The translations under genes and the position numbers were made by a program. Positions 7,020 to 11,211 of a stretch of 11,211 nucleotides of DNA are shown here, piece after piece. The DNA is from Candidatus Proteinoplasmatales archaeon SG8-5 (GTDB lineage Archaea > Thermoplasmatota > Thermoplasmata > SG8-5): assembly GCA_001595885.1 (NCBI GenBank), contig LSSH01000096.1:1-11211 (forward strand), read 5' to 3'. The notes under the pieces are model-generated. The model saw only the letters and a program-made list of their open reading frames with translations. It did not search any database and was not told where the DNA came from. Numbering within the stretch: position 1 is the stretch's first letter; each line of letters begins with the position of its first letter.

Positions 7020-7130
7020 GGGCCTGTGGGTTAGCTACCTGGTGAGATGCGTTTATTTCTCGTCTGGCTAGAATGGTTATACTTGTGCGTTCGGGACGCA
7101 TAGACTCCAGTTCAAATCTGGGCAGGCCCA
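7020..7130 (+). tRNA. tRNA-Pro (anticodon CGG) with an intron in the D-loop
   Basis: The acceptor stem GGGCCTG (7020-7026) pairs perfectly with CAGGCCC (7123-7129); A7130 is the discriminator and no CCA is encoded. The T arm has a five-pair stem (7106-7110 with 7118-7122) and loop TTCAAAT. The anticodon arm has stem GTGCG/CGCAT around loop TTCGGGA (7090-7096), so the anticodon is CGG at 7092-7094, reading the proline codon CCG. The gene is 111 bases, about 35 more than a normal tRNA, and all the excess lies in the D arm. Removing 35 bases leaves a 76-base tRNA with D-stem GGTT (7029-7032) against TACT (7080-7083), a weak stem with one U-U pair, and a D-loop AGCTAATGGTTA containing the invariant GG. 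The 3' end is 7 bases from the stop of the convergent homocitrate synthase gene. A pseudogene is the main alternative. Confidence 0.88.
7037..7071 (+). other. Probable noncanonical tRNA intron (bulge-helix-bulge) in the D-loop
   Basis: Exon bases TAGC (7032-7035) pair with GCTA (7067-7070) as the four-pair central helix. Three-base bulges TAC (7036-7038) and GAA (7071-7073) follow on opposite strands, as the archaeal splicing endonuclease requires. An inner helix joins 7039-7047 to 7058-7066 with one U-U mismatch and two G-U pairs. The outer exon helix is missing, so this is the relaxed form of the motif. Cutting one base later in each bulge gives the same mature sequence. The exact ends are inferred. 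Confidence 0.7.
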
Positions 7131-7137
7131 CTCTGTA

Positions 7138-8400
7138 TTATCGGTACATCGGTGGTCCTGTGGATATCTCGTTTTCGGACATCACATTCTGAGGTATACG
7201 AATGGTTCTTGGCCTTTCCCTGGTCTTCGGTTGGTTTGCATTATGCAATAACCGATTATCCAGATACATATCAGCTATGAACACCAGCTCCTCCTCGTTC
7301 ACGGTCCGGCCCTTGCGCCCCACGTCTTTCACGTGAGCGGTCACACTGTCAACAATGCCATTGTCCGCGTGAATTCCCAATCGTCCCAAGGCGTGCTTAA
7401 TAGATGCTGATCCGGACATGTGGTCCAGGCAGATTTCGGTCGTCCTGCCGACCATTGACGGGTCGAGGCTGTGGTAGTGGCGCGGGTCCTTGGTCACCGC
7501 GTGCGTGTGCATGCCCGCGCAATGGGTGAAAGCGTTGGCTCCGGTAATGGGGAAGTTGGAGGGAATCGGAATCCGTGAGTATCTGCTGACAAGTTCATAT
7601 ATTTCGGGTAATAGCTCCAGGTCCCAGCGGTTACCGTTCTCTTCAGGGAAGTCGGCAGCCAGGGTAACCAACAGTTGTGCTAGGTCCACTATGCCGGCCC
7701 TCTCCCCGAGGCCAAGGACCGATGCGTCTATTATGTCAGCCCCGGCCCTGTAGCCGTCGAGGGCATTGGCAAGGGCCAGGCCGCGATCGTTATGGCAATG
7801 GACCGCTATCATGGGCCCCAGGCCTTGGCTTTCCAATTCTCCCTTTATTTTGCGTACGAACTCGAACATGCTCCTGTCGGTTCCCGGAACCATGTGCCCG
7901 GTGGTGTCGGCTATGCTGATGATATCGGCCCCTGCCCGAACAGCCGCTACTGCTGCCCTGAGAACGTTACCGAAGTCCGACCTTACCGTATCCTCCGGAG
8001 TGTACCTGATGATGACGTTCGGTTCCCTGGTCTTGGCGTATTCGATGACGCCGGATATCTGCTCGATGGCATGGTCCAGTGATTTGCCGAACACTCCGTT
8101 CAACCGGTCATTGGAAACGCAATAGAAGATGCCTATGAATCCCGCGCCGCAGTCTATGGCGCGGTCCACGTCCTCCCTCAGGTTCCTGGAGTGGGCTGCG
8201 ACAGTGAGATTTGCGTGGCGACTCGACATGTGCCTAACCACCTCCTCAATCTCTTCACTGACCGCCGGGTGGCCGGCCTCCAGATAGTCGATACCCAGCC
8301 TTTCCAGGTAATCGGCGATGGCGAGTTTCACATGGGCGTCGAAGTACACGCCCGGCGTTTGTTCCCCCTCCCTAAGGGTGGTGTCCAGTATTCTGACCAT
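7138..8400 (-). CDS. Homocitrate synthase-like enzyme (LeuA/HCS family)
   Basis: A 420-residue enzyme of the HMGL-like TIM-barrel family that condenses acetyl-CoA with a 2-oxo acid. It has the LDTTLREGEQ motif (5-14) with metal ligand Asp6 and Arg10, EDTVRSD (136-142) like the EDxFRS segment of lysine-pathway homocitrate synthases, HCHND (201-205) with metal ligands His201 and His203, GLGERAGI (230-237), and FTHCAGMH (291-298). Homocitrate synthase, first enzyme of the alpha-aminoadipate lysine route, is the best call because the coupled upstream gene is lysW-like. The GERAG part resembles isopropylmalate synthase, so LeuA, citramalate or Re-citrate synthase activity cannot be excluded. The tail (about 385-420) looks extra and shows no domain, and there is no LeuA allosteric domain. 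The ATG at 8400 overlaps the lysW stop by one base; a GTG three bases upstream is equally possible. Confidence 0.85.
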   Translation of the reverse strand: MVRILDTTLREGEQTPGVYFDAHVKLAIADYLERLGIDYLEAGHPAVSEEIEEVVRHMSSRHANLTVAAHSRNLREDVDRAIDCGAGFIGIFYCVSNDRLNGVFGKSLDHAIEQISGVIEYAKTREPNVIIRYTPEDTVRSDFGNVLRAAVAAVRAGADIISIADTTGHMVPGTDRSMFEFVRKIKGELESQGLGPMIAVHCHNDRGLALANALDGYRAGADIIDASVLGLGERAGIVDLAQLLVTLAADFPEENGNRWDLELLPEIYELVSRYSRIPIPSNFPITGANAFTHCAGMHTHAVTKDPRHYHSLDPSMVGRTTEICLDHMSGSASIKHALGRLGIHADNGIVDSVTAHVKDVGRKGRTVNEEELVFIADMYLDNRLLHNANQPKTRERPRTIRIPQNVMSENEISTGPPMYR

Positions 8401-8597
8401 CACTCACCACAGTCCTGACCCGGGTAATGCAGCGACAGCGGCGTCACGCTTATGATTTCTAATACGGTGCCGCAATCGGGACAGGACTGGTTACCGCCGT
8501 TCCCTTCAGAGGACTGGATGGCCGACCCGCATATCATGCAATCTATGGTCGCGTCAAGGTGAGTGTCGGTCTGGATCATGCATTCCGTAAATGACAT
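8400..8597 (-). CDS. lysW: LysW-like amino-group carrier protein with altered C-terminal tail
   Basis: A 65-residue acidic protein with a zinc ribbon formed by C20, C23, C39 and C42 (CMIC and CPDC pairs) and a short C-terminal tail. LysW protects the amino group of alpha-aminoadipate (or glutamate) by linking it to its C-terminal glutamate, and carries the intermediate through lysine (or ornithine) synthesis. Here the last residues are QDCGE rather than the usual EDWGE; the terminal Glu65 that accepts the substrate is kept. The N-terminal extension before the ribbon (about 18 residues) is longer than usual, and an internal ATG at 8579 would shorten it. A TATA-like box 27 bases upstream of the ATG at 8597 supports the long, leaderless form. 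The stop overlaps the start of the homocitrate synthase-like gene. Other lys genes are not in the window. Confidence 0.8.
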   Translation of the reverse strand: MSFTECMIQTDTHLDATIDCMICGSAIQSSEGNGGNQSCPDCGTVLEIISVTPLSLHYPGQDCGE

Positions 8598-8620
8598 GAA
8601 CGGTGGGAAACTTAATATGC

Positions 8621-8628
8621 TATTATAA
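8621..8628 (-). promoter_or_regulatory. TATA box of the lysW operon
   Basis: On the minus strand TTATAATA is centred about 27 bases upstream of the lysW ATG at 8597. No Shine-Dalgarno precedes the ATG, so a leaderless message is likely. The region also serves the divergent ACT-domain gene. Confidence 0.5.
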
Positions 8629-8630
8629 CA

Positions 8631-8638
8631 TAACGTTA
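8631..8638. promoter_or_regulatory. Palindrome between divergent promoters (candidate operator)
   Basis: TAACGTTA is a perfect eight-base palindrome midway between the lysW promoter and the start region of the divergent ACT-domain gene. The flanks are AT-rich and only loosely symmetrical. The site could bind a dimeric regulator controlling both directions, but it may be chance. Confidence 0.3.
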
Positions 8639-8647
8639 CAATAATAA
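8639..8647 (+). promoter_or_regulatory. Possible TATA-like element of the ACT-domain gene
   Basis: CAATAATAA lies about 26 bases upstream of the ATG at 8669. The whole region is AT-rich, so the assignment is weak. The bases just before the ATG show no Shine-Dalgarno. Confidence 0.3.
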
Positions 8648-8668
8648 CAAAATAATGGGGCGATTGTT

Positions 8669-9322
8669 ATGGTAACCGCTAGCCATGTCGTGAAGAGAAT
8701 TGTCGATGCCAGACCCGCGCTGCAGGACGCTATGATAGAGGATATTGTCAACTATGCCAGCCTCGCCGGCAAATTGGAGCCCATGGTCAGCGCCGAGATG
8801 GGGCAGGAGGTGAAGAGGTCGGCTATCGTAATGGCCCTGAGGAGGTACTCAGAAACCCTGAATAGGAAGACCCAGTCCACCGACGCTTTCAAGATAAGCA
8901 AGGAAATCGTGATGAGGACCGATATCTGCGATGTGTCCATTCTCAAAACCCCTTCGGCCTTCGACAAGATAAAGGACGTGTACGACCTGGTCAACTACGA
9001 AAAGGGGGAAACCCTCAATGTCATCCACGGCAACCAGGAGATCACCATAGTGATTCCTCAGAAGCACATTGATTCTCTTATGACCATTCTCAAGGGAGAG
9101 AAGGTTCTGAACACCGAACGCGACCTCGTCTCCATCTCCATCAACCTTTCCAAGGAGTTCCTTTACACTCCCGGAATTCTATCTCTGGCCACGAGGAAGC
9201 TTGCCTGGGAGAACATCAACATCTTCGAGAACATCTCCACCATGACCGAGCTCATATTCATAATATCCGAGAAGGACGCTGTAAGGGCCTACAACGCCTT
9301 CCAGGAGATGGTCAACGAATAG
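8669..9322 (+). CDS. ACT-domain protein, possible amino-acid sensor
   Basis: A 217-residue soluble protein. Residues about 151-215 look like an aspartokinase-type ACT domain: LVSISINLSKEFLYTPGILSL is the first strand and ligand-loop region, then a helix, then the strand pair ENINIFENISTMTELIFIIS and a last helix beginning EKDAVRAYNAF. ACT domains bind amino acids and regulate enzymes or transcription. Residues about 83-145 may be a second, divergent ACT-like unit. The helical N-terminus (1-65) has a DARPALQDAMIEDIVNYASLA stretch that could be a winged-helix-like or dimerisation segment, but I see no convincing DNA-binding motif. No kinase or dehydrogenase domain is present. It is divergent from lysW-homocitrate synthase, so sensing lysine or a related amino acid is an attractive inference. 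The gene ends five bases before the convergent permease gene. Confidence 0.75.
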   Translation: MVTASHVVKRIVDARPALQDAMIEDIVNYASLAGKLEPMVSAEMGQEVKRSAIVMALRRYSETLNRKTQSTDAFKISKEIVMRTDICDVSILKTPSAFDKIKDVYDLVNYEKGETLNVIHGNQEITIVIPQKHIDSLMTILKGEKVLNTERDLVSISINLSKEFLYTPGILSLATRKLAWENINIFENISTMTELIFIISEKDAVRAYNAFQEMVNE

Positions 9323-9327
9323 GCATT

Positions 9328-10446
9328 TCAGTCGTCCTTCCAGGTGGTCAGTAACACGCCTAGGATGAAGACGATGATTGCGAAAGCGAGTATCACACCC
9401 GCGCTCAGGAGAATCGTGCTGTTGTTCATCGTTATCATTGAGGCCCGAAGCCCTTCGTTGACATAGTACAGGGGCAGGAACTGGGCGATTATCTTCAGAA
9501 AATCGGGCATCATCTCCAGCGGGAAGAACGTGCCCGAGAGGAACATCATAGGGAACATCACCGCGTTTGCCGCGGCCTGCGCTGACTCCGCCTCCTTCAC
9601 GAACCTAGTAATCAGCATGCCTATGCCGGCGAAGGAGAACACGTTCAGGACTATGAAGAGGAACATGAACGGACCGATGTGGGGAACGAGGCCGAATACC
9701 AGGAAGCCGACCAGCAGGATCACGCTCGTCGACATCAGGGCCATGATGAACTGGTACATTATGTTCGAAAGCAACCATTCGGGGCGCGTCAGCGGTGTCG
9801 TGGCGAGCTTTCGCAGGATGCCCTTCTGCCTCAGCTCGGTGTTGATGCCCACCGTGCCGAAGAGGCTCGAGCTCATCACTGACATCGCGATGATCCCGGG
9901 CACGAAGAAGTCAATGTATTCCAGGTCCTCCGAGGCGGTGGAGATGGGCTGATCGAGGTATATGTAATCGGTGGTGTTCGCCAGCTGTTTGTTCATGTAC
10001 CCGATGAGCGAACCTAGTATCTGCACCTTGGACTGGGCGGCCGAGTTGCTGGGATCGTAATATATTGTCAATGGGACCGGAGCCGGCGGGGTTGAGTTGT
10101 CAAGGAGCGAAAGGATGCCATCCGAGAAGCCGACCGGGATTATGAGTACGGTGTTGATGCTGTTGTCCTCGATGTACTGGACATCGACGGTGATGTCGGG
10201 ATCGACCTCGTCCAGGGTGAAAATGCCGCTGTATGATATATTGGTGAGCAATGCCTCGCCGAAGGGGCCGTCGTCAAGGTTCTGAACGGTCAGGTCATAG
10301 CTCAGGTCGCCCTGGCCCTGGAAAATGAAGCCGAACAGCAAAATGAGCAGAATCGGAAACAAGAGCACGAAGAACACTGTGCTCTTCTCGCGGTAGAAGT
10401 GCTTCAGGTCTACCACAACGTTGGCGAAGATGCGGTTCAGGTTCAT
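9328..10446 (-). CDS. ABC-2 type permease (exporter)
   Basis: A 372-residue membrane subunit of an ABC exporter. One membrane helix (about 24-43) is followed by a large outside region (about 44-180) and five helices (about 181-200, 229-250, 258-280, 292-309, 346-367). The segment ELRQKGILRKLATTPLTRPEWLLS (204-227) is the cytoplasmic coupling region of the ABC-2/DrrB-YhfE group, and FLSGTFFPLEMMPDFLKII with the following PLYYVNEGLR is the usual motif before the last helix. The ATG overlaps the upstream ATPase stop (ATGA), and GAGGTGA at 10451-10457 is a good Shine-Dalgarno inside the end of that gene. Unlike the other permease here, its outside loop has no pentapeptide repeats. Multidrug, lipid or peptide export are all possible. 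Confidence 0.9.
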   Translation of the reverse strand: MNLNRIFANVVVDLKHFYREKSTVFFVLLFPILLILLFGFIFQGQGDLSYDLTVQNLDDGPFGEALLTNISYSGIFTLDEVDPDITVDVQYIEDNSINTVLIIPVGFSDGILSLLDNSTPPAPVPLTIYYDPSNSAAQSKVQILGSLIGYMNKQLANTTDYIYLDQPISTASEDLEYIDFFVPGIIAMSVMSSSLFGTVGINTELRQKGILRKLATTPLTRPEWLLSNIMYQFIMALMSTSVILLVGFLVFGLVPHIGPFMFLFIVLNVFSFAGIGMLITRFVKEAESAQAAANAVMFPMMFLSGTFFPLEMMPDFLKIIAQFLPLYYVNEGLRASMITMNNSTILLSAGVILAFAIIVFILGVLLTTWKDD

Positions 10447-11211
10447 TCCTTCACCTCGTCTTCGGTTACCAGTTCCTCTCCGGTGAGCATGAGGAACAGC
10501 TCCTCCAGGTTCGGCTTCCTTATGTCCATGCCTTCGAACTTCACGTTCCTCGCCTTCAGCTGACCGAGGAAGTCGATGATCTGGTCGTTGCCAACCGCTT
10601 CTACCACGATGTTGCCGTTCTCCGCCTTGGCCTTGAACTCCATGGCCTTGGCAACGGCGAGGACGTTCGTCCCGGCACCCTTAATCGTAACATGTACGTG
10701 CTGGAAATGCTTGTCGATGAGCTCCTGGGTCGTGCCATAGGCGATTATCTTGCCCTTGGAGATGATACCGATGTAATCGGCCAGCACCTCGGCCTCCTCC
10801 ATGTAATGTGTGGTAAGGAATATCGTCTTGCCCTGTTTCTTGAGGCCCTTGATCACCTCCCAAACATCGTGTCTTGCACGCGGGTCGAGGCCGGTTGTCG
10901 GCTCGTCCAGGAACACTATCTCCGGGTCATTGACGAGGGCCACGGCTATCCCGACACGTTGCTTAAGACCTCCCGAGAGGTTCATGTACAGCATGTCCTT
11001 GTGCTTCTCCAGGTCGACGAGTTTCAGCAGGCGGTCTACGTTGCAATCCGCGCAGAAGAGGCGCCCGTAGTAAACGATGGTCTCGCGCACAGTGAGGCGG
11101 TCGAACGAACTGAATTCCTGCGGCAGCACGCCTATCCTCTTCAGGATCTCGGTTCTGTCCTTCCTCACGTCCATTCCGAGTATGTCTATCTCGCCCGAGG
11201 TGGGCGTCCTG
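10443..11211 (-). CDS. ABC transporter ATP-binding protein (cut by right edge)
   Basis: The last 256 residues of a nucleotide-binding subunit; the frame stays open past the ATG at 11174 to the window edge, and those extra codons (reading TSGEIDILG) fit the segment after Walker A, so the true start lies outside. Visible are the Q-loop (GVLPQEF), a canonical signature LSGGLKQR, Walker B IVFLDEP, D-loop TGLD and the H-loop His in LTTHYMEEAE. The C-terminal ~100 residues form the extension found in DrrA/CcmA-type exporters, ending in PNLEELFLMLTG. Walker A is not in the window. It is coupled to the permease gene by an ATGA overlap, so the two form one exporter. Its signature is standard, unlike that of the ATPase at 4061-4984, so the two systems are not recent duplicates. 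Confidence 0.92.
   Translation of the reverse strand, partial: RTPTSGEIDILGMDVRKDRTEILKRIGVLPQEFSSFDRLTVRETIVYYGRLFCADCNVDRLLKLVDLEKHKDMLYMNLSGGLKQRVGIAVALVNDPEIVFLDEPTTGLDPRARHDVWEVIKGLKKQGKTIFLTTHYMEEAEVLADYIGIISKGKIIAYGTTQELIDKHFQHVHVTIKGAGTNVLAVAKAMEFKAKAENGNIVVEAVGNDQIIDFLGQLKARNVKFEGMDIRKPNLEELFLMLTGEELVTEDEVKE

Noticed and set aside
7085..7101. The hairpin here first looked like the long variable arm of a tRNA-Leu or tRNA-Ser
   Set aside because: Its loop TTCGGGA is a normal anticodon loop with CGG, and the acceptor and T arms match archaeal tRNA-Pro; the extra bases fit a D-loop intron instead.
7131..7137. Possible terminator between the tRNA and the convergent synthase gene
   Set aside because: The gap is only seven bases and has no T-run or hairpin.
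7677..8125. Overlapping open frames on the plus strand opposite the synthase gene
   Set aside because: They are antisense to a gene with intact catalytic motifs and show no motifs of their own.
4061..11211. The two ABC exporters as a recent duplication
   Set aside because: The ATPases differ in signature (FSRGM versus LSGGL), and only one permease has the pentapeptide repeats; the outside loops share no visible similarity.

Overview
The window looks like a chromosomal segment of an archaeon, most likely a member of the Thermoplasmatota. The signs are AT-rich TATA-like boxes about 25-30 bases upstream of several start codons with no Shine-Dalgarno (leaderless transcripts), a tRNA gene without an encoded CCA and with a probable archaeal bulge-helix-bulge intron, a LysW-type amino-acid carrier gene, and an O6-alkylguanine alkyltransferase-endonuclease V fusion of the kind described from Ferroplasma. 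No insertion sequence, CRISPR array or phage gene is visible. The phylum assignment is inference.

Left part (1-4064): the start of a BioY biotin-transporter gene runs off the left edge on the minus strand, behind a PflX-like radical SAM gene on the same strand. Divergent from the radical SAM gene, and sharing a promoter region of about 40 bases with it, is the DNA-repair fusion gene. It is translationally coupled to a ketopantoate reductase gene (coenzyme A synthesis). A seven-helix membrane protein gene follows.

Middle (4061-7130): overlapping genes encode an ABC ATPase and its ABC-2 permease, a probable exporter. The permease carries an unusual stretch of twelve pentapeptide repeats in its large extracytoplasmic loop. 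A convergent XRE-type regulator gene ends exactly where the permease gene ends. A short intergenic region then leads to a tRNA-Pro(CGG) gene interrupted in its D-loop by a probable 35-base intron.

Right part (7138-11211): a homocitrate synthase-like gene is coupled to a lysW-like carrier gene, pointing to lysine synthesis by the LysW/alpha-aminoadipate route. LysW ends in QDCGE instead of the usual EDWGE. Divergent from lysW is an ACT-domain protein that could be a sensor for the pathway product. A second ABC-2 exporter (permease plus ATPase, the ATPase cut by the right edge) closes the window.

The most notable items are the D-loop tRNA intron, the pentapeptide-repeat permease and the altered LysW tail. 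I see no clear multi-gene system that would count as wholly new.
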